64,000 nucleotides of DNA from Bradyrhizobium sp. WD16 (lineage in GTDB: Bacteria > Pseudomonadota > Alphaproteobacteria > Rhizobiales > Xanthobacteraceae). The position numbers were made by a program, and so were the translations under genes. The notes beneath the pieces are model-generated. The model made no database searches. It was not told the origin of the DNA and saw nothing but the letters and a program-made list of their open reading frames with translations. Positions 47,856 through 56,800 of this stretch are shown one piece after another (position 1 is the stretch's first letter; each line of letters starts with the position of its first letter). Where the stretch lies: contig NZ_CP028908.1 in the NCBI RefSeq assembly GCF_024181725.1, positions 5,783,501 through 5,847,500 on the forward strand, in the 5' to 3' direction.

Positions 47856-48338
47856 ATGCCCGCAGTCACCATGCCTGCCCGCCAGAAGGGTGATTTTCTG
47901 GTCGATTATGAGGAGAAGGTTTTCGAAGACGTCAAAGCCAAGCCGGGCGAAAAGGCACTGGTGACGTTCCACACCGTCGCCTTCGAAGGCTCGATCGGTT
48001 TCGTCAACATGCTGCAGGCGACGCGGCTGATGCGCAAAGGCTTCGAGACCTCGATCCTGCTCTACGGTCCCGGCGTCACGCTGGGCGTGCAGCGCGGCTT
48101 TCCCAAGATCGGCGACGAGGCCTTCCCGGGCCATCAGAACTTCAACAACACGCTGGTCAAATTCATGGCCGAGGGCGGCAAGGTCTATGCCTGCCGGTTC
48201 GCACTGCAGGCGCTCTACGGTCACGGCGAGCCGTCGCTGATTCCGGGCATCCGCCCGATCAATCCGCTCGACGTGCTCGATCTCATCCTGCTGCACCGCC
48301 AGGACAACGCCTTCATGCTGAACACCTGGACGCTGTGA
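47856..48338 (+). CDS. MSMEG_0572/Sll0783 family nitrogen-starvation response protein
   Basis: This 160-residue protein is the first gene of the Nit1C-type cluster. The sequence [62 protein letters not shown] resembles a DsrE-like alpha/beta fold. [17 protein letters not shown] carries the conserved Cys of that fold. The cyanobacterial relative Sll0783 is tied to nitrogen starvation and PHB accumulation; its chemistry is unknown. GAAGGAG precedes ATG 47856. It is expressed from the sigma-54 promoter at 47796. Confidence 0.9.
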   Translation: MPAVTMPARQKGDFLVDYEEKVFEDVKAKPGEKALVTFHTVAFEGSIGFVNMLQATRLMRKGFETSILLYGPGVTLGVQRGFPKIGDEAFPGHQNFNNTLVKFMAEGGKVYACRFALQALYGHGEPSLIPGIRPINPLDVLDLILLHRQDNAFMLNTWTL

Positions 48339-48364
48339 GCGGCGCGGGCGGACGGGAGACAGGC

Positions 48365-49426
48365 ATGTCAGGCCAACACAGGGTTCGAGCCGCCGCGGTG
48401 CAGATCGCGCCGGACCTCGACAGCGCCACGGGAACGCTCGACAAGGTCCTCGCCGCATTGGCGGAAGCGGCCGGCAAGGGCGTGCAGGTCGCGGTTTTTC
48501 CGGAAACCATCCTGCCCTGGTATCCCTACTTTTCCTTCGTCCGCCCGCCGCTCATGAGCGGCGCCGATCACATCCGCCTCTACGACCATGCCGTCACCGT
48601 GCCCGGCCCGGTGACCGAGGCGGTGAGCGCGGCGGCGCGGCGCCATCGCATGGTGGTGGTGCTCGGCGTCAACGAGCGCGACCACGGCTCGCTCTACAAT
48701 GCCCAGCTGGTGTTCGACGCCGACGGCAGCATCCGCCTCAAGCGGCGCAAGATCACGCCCACGTTCCACGAGCGCATGATCTGGGGCCAGGGCGACGGCG
48801 CCGGATTGAAGGTGGTGGACACCGCGGTCGGCCGCATCGGCGCGCTGGCCTGCTGGGAGCACTACAATCCCCTCGCCCGCTACGCCCTGATGACGCAGCA
48901 CGAGGAGATCCACGCCGCGCAGTTTCCCGGCTCCCTCGTCGGCCAGATCTTCGCCGACCAGATCGAGGTGACGATCCGCCACCATGCCCTCGAGAGCGGC
49001 TGCTTCGTCGTCAACGCCACCGGCTGGCTCAGCGAGGAGCAGATCGCGGCGATCTCGCCCGACGAAGGACCGCGCCGCGGCCTGCGCGGCGGCTGCATGA
49101 CGGCGATCGTCTCGCCGGAAGGCAATCACGTGGTGCCGCCGCTGACATCCGGCGAGGGCCTGCTCGTCGCCGACCTCGACATGGCCCTGATCGTCAAGCG
49201 CAAACGCATGATGGACAGCGTCGGCCATTACGCCCGCCCCGAACTGTTGTCGCTGCTGATCGACGACAAGCCGGCGCGGACCGTGCACAGCGCCGCCCCC
49301 CAGCCCGTCACCATTGCCCAGGGAGAGACATCCCATGAAGCCGCTGACCTCGCACGACCTGCCGACGGCGATGCCGACCGAGCGCCTGATCAACGAATTG
49401 CAGTCCAGCGGCGTGAGGCTCGCTGA
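48365..49426 (+). CDS. nitC: Nit6803-type nitrilase
   Basis: This 353-residue carbon-nitrogen hydrolase has the catalytic triad Glu47 ([13 protein letters not shown]), Lys129 ([19 protein letters not shown]) and Cys163 ([18 protein letters not shown]). Family members hydrolyse nitriles to acid plus ammonia. In Nit1C clusters this enzyme is needed for cyanide assimilation in Pseudomonas, although the true nitrile substrate is not settled. ATG 48365 follows GGGAG by 7 nt. The last 31 residues overlap the next gene by 92 bp and look like read-through (Arg/Asp/Ala-rich), so the natural end was probably earlier. Confidence 0.93.
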   Translation: MSGQHRVRAAAVQIAPDLDSATGTLDKVLAALAEAAGKGVQVAVFPETILPWYPYFSFVRPPLMSGADHIRLYDHAVTVPGPVTEAVSAAARRHRMVVVLGVNERDHGSLYNAQLVFDADGSIRLKRRKITPTFHERMIWGQGDGAGLKVVDTAVGRIGALACWEHYNPLARYALMTQHEEIHAAQFPGSLVGQIFADQIEVTIRHHALESGCFVVNATGWLSEEQIAAISPDEGPRRGLRGGCMTAIVSPEGNHVVPPLTSGEGLLVADLDMALIVKRKRMMDSVGHYARPELLSLLIDDKPARTVHSAAPQPVTIAQGETSHEAADLARPADGDADRAPDQRIAVQRREAR

Positions 49427-50471
49427 CCCGAAATCGGGCGCGACCAGCCGGCGCGGCGGCGCCGGTCCTTCCGACCACGCCCCGATCACCATCGACGGCA
49501 TGACCGTGATGGTGCCGATCCACAATGCGCCGGCCTTCGACAGCCCCTATACGATCGACCGGCCCGATGCCTCCGGCGCGAGCCGCGTCAGGCGCGACGG
49601 CGTCGAGCTCGGCACGGTCTCCTTCCCGCCGCGGCCGCGCTTCTACGAGCTCTCGACCGCCGACGGCATTCCCTATTCCAAGATCGCGACGCTGCACGGC
49701 CGCGACGTGCTCGCCACCACGGTGCTGCAGACCTGCATCCGCTACGAGAGCCGGACCAAGAGCTGCCGCTTCTGCGCCATCGGCCAGTCGCTGGCGGCGG
49801 GCCGCACCATCGCCCGCAAGACCCCGGCCCAGCTCGCCGAGGTGGCGCGCGCCGCGGTCGAGCTCGACGGCGTCAAACACATGGTGCTGACCACCGGCAC
49901 GCCGCCCGGCGCCGACCGCGGCGCCGCCGTGCTCGCCGACAGCGCCGCCGCGATCAAGGCCGCCGTCGACCTGCCGATCCAGGGCCAGTGCGAGCCGCCG
50001 GACGACGACGCCTGGTTCGCGCGGATGAAGGCGGCCGGCATCGATGCGCTCGGCATGCATCTCGAGGCCGTCACCGAAGAGGTGCGGCGGCAGGTGATGC
50101 CCGGCAAGGCGCAGGTGCCGCTCGCCCGCTACATGGCGGCGTTCAGGGCCGCGGTGCCGGTGTTCGGCCGCAACCAGGTCTCGACCTATATCCTCGCCGG
50201 GCTCGGCGATCGCACCGAGGACATTCTCGGGGTCTGCGAACAGCTCGTCGAGATCGGGGTCTATCCCTTCGTCGTGCCCTTCGTGCCGATCGCCGGCACG
50301 CCGCTGGAAAGCCATCCCTCGCCGTCGCCCGACGTCATGCACGGCCTGCTCGCCAGGCTGGCGCAGATGCTGGGCAAGGCCGATCTGCGCGCCACCGACA
50401 TCAAGGCCGGCTGCGGCCGCTGCGGCGCCTGCTCGGCGCTTGCGACTTACGAACGCGGAGCGCGGCGATGA
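49335..50471 (+). CDS. MSMEG_0568 family radical SAM protein
   Basis: The 378-residue protein is recognisable as the radical SAM member of Nit1C. Its cluster-binding cysteines are spaced C134-x9-C144-x2-C147 ([14 protein letters not shown]) instead of the usual CX3CX2C. A second Cys set, C360-x2-C363-x2-C366 (CGRCGACS), ends the protein and could hold an auxiliary iron-sulphur cluster. The barrel region has VLTTGTPPG and [11 protein letters not shown]. The reaction is unknown; a radical step on the nitrilase substrate or product is plausible. GGGAGA precedes ATG 49335, inside the nitrilase tail. Confidence 0.92.
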   Translation: MKPLTSHDLPTAMPTERLINELQSSGVRLADPKSGATSRRGGAGPSDHAPITIDGMTVMVPIHNAPAFDSPYTIDRPDASGASRVRRDGVELGTVSFPPRPRFYELSTADGIPYSKIATLHGRDVLATTVLQTCIRYESRTKSCRFCAIGQSLAAGRTIARKTPAQLAEVARAAVELDGVKHMVLTTGTPPGADRGAAVLADSAAAIKAAVDLPIQGQCEPPDDDAWFARMKAAGIDALGMHLEAVTEEVRRQVMPGKAQVPLARYMAAFRAAVPVFGRNQVSTYILAGLGDRTEDILGVCEQLVEIGVYPFVVPFVPIAGTPLESHPSPSPDVMHGLLARLAQMLGKADLRATDIKAGCGRCGACSALATYERGARR

Positions 50472-51016
50472 TGTTCGAACCGGTCCCGCAGTTCATCGCG
50501 CCGGGCTTCCAGATCAAGTTCGCCACGGACGACTGGGAGCGCAAGGCGGCCGCGGCGCTGCGCCGCCAAGTGTTCTGCGGCGAGCAGAGGATCTTCGACG
50601 GCGACGATCGCGACGCCGTCGACGAGGTCGCCGTTCCCCTCGTCGCCGTGTCGCTGCTCGGGGTGGCGAGCGGCGACGTCGTCGGCACCGTCCGCATCCA
50701 TCGCGACGAGGGCGAGCGCGACACCTGGTGGGGCTCGCGCCTCGCGGTCGAGCGCTCCTATCGCAAGGTGGCCGGCATCGGCGCCGGGCTGATCCGCCTC
50801 GCGGTGAGTTCGGCGCATGGCCGCGGCTGCCACCGCTTCCTTGCCCACGTGCAGAGCCAGAACGCGCTGCTGTTCCAGCATCTGCACTGGCGCTCGCTCG
50901 GCGAATGCGACCTCCATGGCCGGCCCCATCACCGCATGGAAGCCGACCTCGCCCATTATCCGCCCTTCATGACGCCGGAGACCGGCTTCATGTCGCTGGC
51001 ACGACTGGCGGCCTGA
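50468..51016 (+). CDS. MSMEG_0567/Sll0786 family N-acetyltransferase
   Basis: The 182-residue GNAT-fold protein has an AAAALRRQVFCGEQRIF start, VGTVRIHRDEGERDTWWGSRLAVERSYRKVAGIGAGLIRLAV as the acetyl-CoA motif, and a His-rich tail (FQHLHWRSLGECDLHGRPHHRMEADL). Its start overlaps the radical SAM stop (ATGA). In some genomes this domain is fused to the AIR-synthase-like domain encoded next, which supports a joint function. It probably acylates an intermediate of the pathway. Confidence 0.9.
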   Translation: MMFEPVPQFIAPGFQIKFATDDWERKAAAALRRQVFCGEQRIFDGDDRDAVDEVAVPLVAVSLLGVASGDVVGTVRIHRDEGERDTWWGSRLAVERSYRKVAGIGAGLIRLAVSSAHGRGCHRFLAHVQSQNALLFQHLHWRSLGECDLHGRPHHRMEADLAHYPPFMTPETGFMSLARLAA

Positions 51017-51018
51017 CC

Positions 51019-52032
51019 ATGGCGACAGCGGCGCTGCGCAATTGCGATCCCGATCCCGATCTCGCCACGCTGGCCGAGCGCCTGCGCCAAGGCGGTGGCC
51101 TCAACGCCAAGCGCGAGATCGCCGCGGTGGCGCGCGCCCTCGGCCTGCCCGGCACGCAGGCGATCGCGGTCGGCGACGACTGCGCGGCGATTCCCGACGG
51201 CGACGCCTATACGCTGTTCGCCATCGAAGGCTTCATGAGCGAGTTCGTCGCCGCCGATCCATGGTTCGCCGGCTGGTGCGGCGTGATGGTCAACATCTCC
51301 GACATCGCCGCCATGGGCGGCCGCCCGCTGGCGGTGGTGAACGCATTGTGGGCCGACGGCATCAGTGGCGCGACACCGCTGCTGGAGGGACTTGCCGCCG
51401 CCGCCCGCAGCTTCGACGTGCCGGTGGTCGGCGGCCACAGCAATCTGCGCGGGGCGAGCGGCCAGCTCGCCGTCGCCATCCTCGGCCGGGCGCAGCGCCT
51501 GCTGACGAGCTTCGATGCGAGGCCCGGCGACACCCTGGTCGCAGCCATCGACCTGCGCGGCCGCTATCGTCCGCCGTTCCTCAACTTCGACGCGGCGACG
51601 CTGGCCCCGCCGCGCCGGTTGCGCGGCGACATCGAGCTGTTGCCGGCCATCGCCGAGGCCGGCCTCGCCACCGCCGCCAAGGACATCAGCCAGGCCGGTG
51701 TCGTCGGCACCGCCGCGATGCTCGCCGAGTGCTCGCGGGTCGCCATCGACATCGATCCCGCCGCGGTTCCCCGCCCTGCCGGGGTTGCGCTCGACCGCTG
51801 GCTGATGAGCTTTCCGAGCTTCGGCTATCTGTTGTCGGTGCCGCCCGCATCCACCGCCGCGGTGGTGGCGCGCTTTGCCGCGCGCGACATCGCCGCCGCG
51901 GCCATCGGCACCGTCGGCGACGGAACGCAGGTCGCCATCACCGACGGGACGCATCGCGAAGTCATCTGGGATTTCGCCGCCGGGCCCCTGATCGGCTGCG
52001 CGCCGCAGCCGACCGCGGAGGGCCGCCCATGA
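51019..52032 (+). CDS. Sll0787 family AIR-synthase-like (PurM-fold) protein
   Basis: The 337-residue protein has PurM/SelD-like ATP-binding motifs: AIAVGDDCAAIPDGDAYTLFAIEGF, VMVNISDIAAMGGRPLAVVNALW and VPVVGGHSNLRGASGQLAVAILG. PurM-fold enzymes phosphorylate an amide or carbonyl oxygen using ATP to set up a C-N bond or ring closure. A role in activating a nitrogen-containing intermediate is inferred. It starts 2 bp after the acetyltransferase stop and overlaps the next gene by 4 nt. Confidence 0.9.
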   Translation: MATAALRNCDPDPDLATLAERLRQGGGLNAKREIAAVARALGLPGTQAIAVGDDCAAIPDGDAYTLFAIEGFMSEFVAADPWFAGWCGVMVNISDIAAMGGRPLAVVNALWADGISGATPLLEGLAAAARSFDVPVVGGHSNLRGASGQLAVAILGRAQRLLTSFDARPGDTLVAAIDLRGRYRPPFLNFDAATLAPPRRLRGDIELLPAIAEAGLATAAKDISQAGVVGTAAMLAECSRVAIDIDPAAVPRPAGVALDRWLMSFPSFGYLLSVPPASTAAVVARFAARDIAAAAIGTVGDGTQVAITDGTHREVIWDFAAGPLIGCAPQPTAEGRP

Positions 52033-53189
52033 CCGCGCATCCGCTCCGCGTCGCCATTCTCACCCATTCGACCAATGCCCGCGGCGGCGTCGTTCATGCC
52101 CTCGAACTCGCCCAGGCGCTGGAGCGGCTGGGGCATCAGGCCGTGGTCCATGCGCCCGATCCGAGCGGCGCCGGATTCACCCATCACTCGAGGGCGCGCA
52201 CCGTCTCCATCCCGGCGGGACCGGCGCCGGCGGATCTCGCCGCCATGGTCGAGCGGCGCGCCGCCGACTACGTCGCCTGGTTCGATGCAGCGCGCTGCCG
52301 CGGCTTCGACGTCTTCCATGCCCAGGACGGCATTTCCGGCAATGCGCTGGCGACGCTGAAGGACCGCGGCCTGATCCCCGGCTTCGCCCGCACCGTCCAT
52401 CACCTCGACGACTTCGCCGATCCGCGGCTTCAGGCGCTGCAGCACCGCTCGATCGCCGCCGCCGATCGCCGTCTCGTCGTCAGCAGGACGTGGTGCGAGC
52501 GCATCGCGGCCGATTACGGCGGCGTGCCGGCGATCGTCGGCAACGGTGTCGACACGCTGCGCTTTGCGCCGCGGGCGCGCAGCGGCGACGCCAGCTTGCG
52601 CCGACGCCTCTCCTTGCGCGAAGGGCCGGTGCTGCTCAGCGTCGGCGGCATCGAGGAGCGCAAGAATTCGCTCGCCATTCTCGACGCTTTCCGGCAGCTG
52701 CACGCGGTGCGACCGGCGGCGCAACTCGTCATCGCCGGCGGCGCCAGCGTGCTCGACCATCACGCCTACCAGATCGAATTCAGGGACCGTCTCGCCGCCG
52801 CCGGCGTGCCGCCGAACAGCGTCGTCGTCACCGGCGTCATCGCCGATGCGGACATGCCCGCGCTCTATCGCCAGGCCGACGCCCTCGTCTTCGCCTCGCT
52901 GCGCGAGGGCTTCGGCCTTGCGGTGATCGAGGCCATGGCGAGCGGGGTTCCGGTCGTCGTCCCGCACATGGCGCCGTTCACCGAATATCTCACCGGCGAC
53001 GATGCGGTCTGGTGCGACCCGACGAATGCCGGATCGATCGCCGATGCCATGGCCATGGCGCTCGCCGAGCCGTTGCGCTCGCGGCTCGCCGTCGCCGGCA
53101 TGATGGTCGCGCACCGCCACGGCTGGCTCGCGGTGGCGAGGGCTCACATGGCGGCCTATGCCGCGCTCGCGGAGATGCAGCATGCCTGA
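52029..53189 (+). CDS. MSMEG_0565 family glycosyltransferase (GT4)
   Basis: This 386-residue GT-B-fold enzyme has an N-terminal acceptor part (RVAILTHSTNARGGVVHALELAQALERLGH), the donor-site phosphate loop (LSVGGIEERKNSLAILDAF) and the GT4 E-x7-E motif (FASLREGFGLAVIEAMASGVPVV). Its presence means the cluster probably makes or modifies a sugar-bearing small molecule, which simple nitrile hydrolysis would not need. ATGA overlap with the previous gene. Confidence 0.92.
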   Translation: MTAHPLRVAILTHSTNARGGVVHALELAQALERLGHQAVVHAPDPSGAGFTHHSRARTVSIPAGPAPADLAAMVERRAADYVAWFDAARCRGFDVFHAQDGISGNALATLKDRGLIPGFARTVHHLDDFADPRLQALQHRSIAAADRRLVVSRTWCERIAADYGGVPAIVGNGVDTLRFAPRARSGDASLRRRLSLREGPVLLSVGGIEERKNSLAILDAFRQLHAVRPAAQLVIAGGASVLDHHAYQIEFRDRLAAAGVPPNSVVVTGVIADADMPALYRQADALVFASLREGFGLAVIEAMASGVPVVVPHMAPFTEYLTGDDAVWCDPTNAGSIADAMAMALAEPLRSRLAVAGMMVAHRHGWLAVARAHMAAYAALAEMQHA

Positions 53190-53469
53190 AATGCGCTTTC
53201 ACATCCGCTGGCCCGACGGCTTTGAGGAGGCGTGCTATTCGCCGTCGCTGGTGGTGCGCGAGCATCTCACCGTCGGCGAGAGCTATCCGCTGGCGGATTT
53301 CATCGAGCGCTGCCGCACCGCGCTCTCCATCGCCAGCGAGCGGGTGCGTGCCAGATACGGCGTGCCGTGCAGCCGGGCGCTCGGCCAGCTCGCCTCCCTC
53401 GAGGCCAAGGCGCTGCGCCTCAAGGACCATCCCGGCGGCGATGTCGCCGTCCTCGCCTTCGAAGAGTAA
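53182..53469 (+). CDS. MSMEG_0570 family nitrogen-starvation response protein
   Basis: This 95-residue small protein is EMRFHIRWPDGFEEACYSPSLVVREHLTVGESYPLADFIERCRTALSIASERVRARYG. The W-P-D-G-x-x-x-x-C-Y-S-P-S segment is conserved in the family. The fold and role are unknown; it may be a scaffold or carrier. It overlaps the glycosyltransferase by 8 bp. ATG 53182 fits family length. Confidence 0.88.
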   Translation: MPEMRFHIRWPDGFEEACYSPSLVVREHLTVGESYPLADFIERCRTALSIASERVRARYGVPCSRALGQLASLEAKALRLKDHPGGDVAVLAFEE

Positions 53470-53481
53470 AGGAGCCACCAA

Positions 53482-54744
53482 ATGCCGGACCATTCCGCCA
53501 GCCACTATCCCGTCATCGTCATCGGCGGCGGCCAGGCCGGGCTCGCCATGAGCCATGAACTGCGCCAGCACGGCATCGACCACGTCGTGCTGGAGAAGAA
53601 CACCATCGCCCATGCCTGGAAGACCCAGCGCTGGGATTCCTTCTGCCTGGTGACGCCGAACTGGCAATGCAAGCTGCCGGGATTTTCCTATCCCGGCGAC
53701 GATCCGGACGGCTTCATGCTGCGCGACGAGATCGTCGACTATGTCGAGGCTTACGCCCGCCGCATCGAGGCGCCGGTGCGCGAGGGCGTCGCCGCCACCC
53801 GCCTCAGCCGCAGCGGCGGCCGCTTCCTCGTCGAGACCAGCGCAGGCCCCTTGAGCGCCGACCAGGTGGTGCTGGCGGTGGGCGGCTATCACCATGCCAA
53901 CGTGCCGGCGATGGCCGGGCGCCTGCCGTCGCGGATCGCCCAGCTCCATTCGTCGACCTATCGCAACCCGCAGGCACTGGCCGCGGGCGAGGTGCTGGTG
54001 GTCGGCAGCGGCCAGTCGGGTTGCCAGATCGCCGAGGATCTGCACCTCGCCGGACGCAAGGTTCATCTCGCCGTCGGCGGCGCGCCGCGCTGCCCCCGCC
54101 TCTATCGCGGCCGCGACAGCGTCGAATGGCTCGATCACCTCGGCCAGTACGACCTGCCGGTCGACCAGCATCCGCTCAAGGAGAAGGTGCGCGGGAACGC
54201 CAATCACTACCTGACCGGACGCGACGGCGGCCGCGACATCGACCTGCGCCGCTTCGCCGGCGAGGGCATGAAGCTCTATGGCCGGCTCCGCGACATCAGC
54301 GGCGAGACGATCGCCTTCGCCGACGACCTTGCCGCCAATCTCGACAATGCCGACAGGGTCTATAACGGCATCTGCGCGCTGATCGACAACTATATCGCCA
54401 GCAACGCCATCGAGGCGCCGCCGCCCTCGCGCTACGCGCCGGTGTGGCAGCCCGGTGAGATCCCGAGCCGGATCGATCTCGCCGCCGCGGGCATCAGCAC
54501 CATCATCTGGACCACCGGCTTCCGGTCGGACTGGTCGTGGGTCGACCTGCCGATCTTCGACGGCAGCGGCTATCCGACCCACACCCGCGGCGTCACTGCG
54601 GCGCCCGGCGTCTATGTGGTCGGCCTGCCCTGGCTCCACACCTGGGGGTCGGGGCGCTTCGTCGGCGTCGGCCGCGACGCCGAATTCATCGCCGGGCACG
54701 TCCGCGACCGCTTCGCCGCGACGCAGGCGAGCAATGCGGCGTGA
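53482..54744 (+). CDS. MSMEG_0569 family flavin-dependent oxidoreductase
   Basis: This 420-residue flavoprotein has an FAD motif at the N-terminus (VIVIGGGQAGLAMSHEL), a WRTxRW-like block (HAWKTQRWDSFCLVTPNW) and an NAD(P)H-binding motif (VLVVGSGQSGCQIAEDL, about residue 173). This is the order in class-B-like N- or C-oxidising monooxygenases. It probably oxidises a nitrogen or carbon centre in the Nit1C pathway. Last gene of the cluster; AAAGGAG precedes ATG 53482, 12 bp after the MSMEG_0570 gene. Confidence 0.92.
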   Translation: MPDHSASHYPVIVIGGGQAGLAMSHELRQHGIDHVVLEKNTIAHAWKTQRWDSFCLVTPNWQCKLPGFSYPGDDPDGFMLRDEIVDYVEAYARRIEAPVREGVAATRLSRSGGRFLVETSAGPLSADQVVLAVGGYHHANVPAMAGRLPSRIAQLHSSTYRNPQALAAGEVLVVGSGQSGCQIAEDLHLAGRKVHLAVGGAPRCPRLYRGRDSVEWLDHLGQYDLPVDQHPLKEKVRGNANHYLTGRDGGRDIDLRRFAGEGMKLYGRLRDISGETIAFADDLAANLDNADRVYNGICALIDNYIASNAIEAPPPSRYAPVWQPGEIPSRIDLAAAGISTIIWTTGFRSDWSWVDLPIFDGSGYPTHTRGVTAAPGVYVVGLPWLHTWGSGRFVGVGRDAEFIAGHVRDRFAATQASNAA

Positions 54745-54845
54745 GCCGGCGCAGTTGGTGAAATGCCCTACCCGGCGCGAGGCGCCGGATGGCATGTTTG
54801 ACCGTCGTGGCCGCCCACGGCTCACGTTTTCCTGATCGGCAATTC

Positions 54846-54859
54846 TTGACGCACATCAA
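54846..54859 (+). promoter_or_regulatory. FixK/FNR-type box
   Basis: TTGACGCACATCAA fits TTGA-N6-TCAA perfectly. Its centre is about 41 bp upstream of a likely start site set by TAATCT at 54881-54886, the class II activator position. It would drive the small gene at 54915 under low oxygen. Both strands read alike, but no gene lies in the other direction. Confidence 0.6.
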
Positions 54860-54914
54860 TCGCCTGTCTTCCGGTCGTCCTAATCTTTCGGCGAATGGTG
54901 ACAGGAGCCTCGCC

Positions 54915-55127
54915 ATGCCCAAACAGGAACTCGTGTGCTTGATGTATGTCGTCCTCATCGGTGTCCTGAATGCTGAGGCTTTCGTTCGAGCCGCCAGATC
55001 GTATGTCGATCGGCATGCGCCACTTGGCGCGATGCTGATGGACATACCGCGGATCTGGCACGACGGTCTCCTCGGCCCTTCCACAATACCGGTGGCAGTC
55101 GCCTCCCGCAGGTCAGCGCGTCAATAA
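54915..55127 (+). CDS. Small hypothetical protein under a FixK-type box (70 aa)
   Basis: ACAGGAG lies 7 nt before ATG 54915. The product starts with a hydrophobic helix (ELVCLMYVVLIGVLNAEAFVRAARSYV), perhaps membrane-associated, followed by ML MDIPRIW and a basic end. I do not recognise it. The FixK box and -10 element upstream argue that it is expressed. The 215 bp between it and the convergent cyanase hold nothing else I can support. Confidence 0.5.
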   Translation: MPKQELVCLMYVVLIGVLNAEAFVRAARSYVDRHAPLGAMLMDIPRIWHDGLLGPSTIPVAVASRRSARQ

Positions 55128-55342
55128 GCCGGAGACCGGAGCGCTTTGTCTCCCGGCGGCCCGTGGACGGTGTGCAAATGCCTCTTGCCCGGATGGCGAT
55201 CTCGCTCGCGAGATTGACCCTGCGGAACGGCCTCTTTCGGCCCTCGCCGCTCCTCGATGCCACGACGCGCGCCAAGGCGCCGGGCGGCGACGTCGCCGCC
55301 GCCCGCGCGCCATGATGAAGCGACGGCGGCAAGCCGCCGGTC

Positions 55343-55825
55343 TCAGCTCTCCTTGAAGCCGTATTCCGGCACATTGCCGCTCGCGCCATAGTATTTGTAA
55401 GGCAGGAACTTGCCGGACATGGTGATCTTGACGCGGTCGCCCCTGGGATTGGCCTGCCGCTCCATCACCATGTCGAAGTCGATCGCCGACATGATGCCGT
55501 CACCGAACTCCTCCTCGATCAGCGCCTTCCAGGCCGGGCCGTTGACCATCACCAGCTCATAGAAGCGGTAGATCAGCGGATCGGTCGGCGGCATCGGCGT
55601 GCCGCGCGACGGCGTCTCGTTGAGCAAGGCAGTCTCGGACTTCGACAGACCGAACAGTTCGGCGGCGTTGGCGGCCTGGGGCTTGGTCAGCTTCATCTGG
55701 CCGAGAATGGCGCCGACGATCAGCACCTCGGAATAGCCGCCGATCTTGTCGCAGATGTATTTCCAGGTCCATTCGTTGTCGCGCTTGATGTCGAGCAGCT
55801 TCTCGGTGAGATCGGAACGCGTCAT
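55343..55825 (-). CDS. cynS: Cyanase (cyanate hydratase)
   Basis: The 160-residue protein matches cyanase across its length. The N-terminal HTH-like domain precedes the catalytic C-terminus with Arg87 and Glu90 (DPLIYRFYELV) and Ser113 (GIMSAIDF), spaced as Arg96/Glu99/Ser122 in E. coli CynS. It converts cyanate plus bicarbonate to ammonia and CO2 in the cytoplasm, as a decamer in known cases. It lies 28 bp after the transporter ATPase gene and is the last gene of that operon. Confidence 0.96.
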   Translation of the reverse strand: MTRSDLTEKLLDIKRDNEWTWKYICDKIGGYSEVLIVGAILGQMKLTKPQAANAAELFGLSKSETALLNETPSRGTPMPPTDPLIYRFYELVMVNGPAWKALIEEEFGDGIMSAIDFDMVMERQANPRGDRVKITMSGKFLPYKYYGASGNVPEYGFKES

Positions 55826-55853
55826 GATTTCTTCTCCTGTTTGACGGGTGGGC

Positions 55854-56795
55854 TTAGCCAACGCCGATCTGGCTGGCTTCACTCGCGAGCGGGCTGCGCA
55901 GGCCGCTCGCAACAATGACCGGTTCGACAACGGTCGGCTCGCCGAGGCCCGGACGGACCACCGGCACGCGGCGCGGGTCGTGTCCCGTCGTCGTTTCCAC
56001 GAAGGTCCGGCTGCGGCTGACGAGGAAGTCGACGATGTGGTTGCGCACCGCGTAGTAGTGGGGATGGCGATGCAGGTCGGCCCGCACCCGGTCCTTGGGC
56101 AGCGGATTGTCGACGATCTCGGCGAGCACCGCGCCGGGCCCGTTGGTCATCAGGAAGATACGGTCGGCGAGATAGATCGCCTCGTCGACGTCGTGGGTGA
56201 TCATGAAGGCGGTCTGGCCGGTTTCGAGGCAGATCCGCCGCGCCTCGTCCTGCAGCGTGCCGCGGGTCAATGCGTCGAGCGCCGAGAACGGCTCGTCCAT
56301 CAGGAGGATCTTCGGCGAGATCGACAGCGCCCTCGCGATGCCGACCCGCTGTTTCATGCCGCCCGAGAGCTCCGACGGCCGCTTGTGTTCGGAGCCGCCG
56401 AGCCCGACGAGTTCGATGAAGCTCTGGGCATGGACGCGCACCTGCGCCGCGCTCCACTTCGGCCACTTCGACGATACGGCGAAGCCGACATTGCCGAGCA
56501 CCGTGCGCCAGGGCAGCAGGGCATGGCTCTGGAAGACCACCGCACGGTCGAGACTAGGACCCTGGATCGCCCGACCATCGACGATGACCGCCCCGTCGTC
56601 CGGCGCCTCGAGGCCGGCGAGGATGTTGAGCACCGTCGTCTTGCCGCAGCCGGAATGGCCGATGATGCAGCCGAACTCGCCGCGCTGCATGGTGAGCCAG
56701 AGGTCTTCGAAGATCGTCGTGGTGCCGCCGGCCTTGGCGGAATTCTTGACCGGGTAGCGCCGCGCGATGCCTTCGATGGAGATGAAGCCTTTCAT
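55854..56795 (-). CDS. cynD: NrtD/CynD-type ABC transporter ATPase
   Basis: This 313-residue ATPase has Walker A GHSGCGKTTVLNIL, Q-loop VVFQSHALLPWRT, signature LSGGMKQRVGIARAL and Walker B ILLMDEPFSALDALTR. It matches the nitrate/sulfonate/taurine subfamily, including the bacterial nitrate and cyanate transporters. A C-terminal tail of about 60 residues extends past the usual end. ATG 56795 begins at MKGFISIEGIARRYP. The link to cyanate rests on cynS following directly. Confidence 0.88.
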   Translation of the reverse strand: MKGFISIEGIARRYPVKNSAKAGGTTTIFEDLWLTMQRGEFGCIIGHSGCGKTTVLNILAGLEAPDDGAVIVDGRAIQGPSLDRAVVFQSHALLPWRTVLGNVGFAVSSKWPKWSAAQVRVHAQSFIELVGLGGSEHKRPSELSGGMKQRVGIARALSISPKILLMDEPFSALDALTRGTLQDEARRICLETGQTAFMITHDVDEAIYLADRIFLMTNGPGAVLAEIVDNPLPKDRVRADLHRHPHYYAVRNHIVDFLVSRSRTFVETTTGHDPRRVPVVRPGLGEPTVVEPVIVASGLRSPLASEASQIGVG

Positions 56796-56800
56796 TGCGC

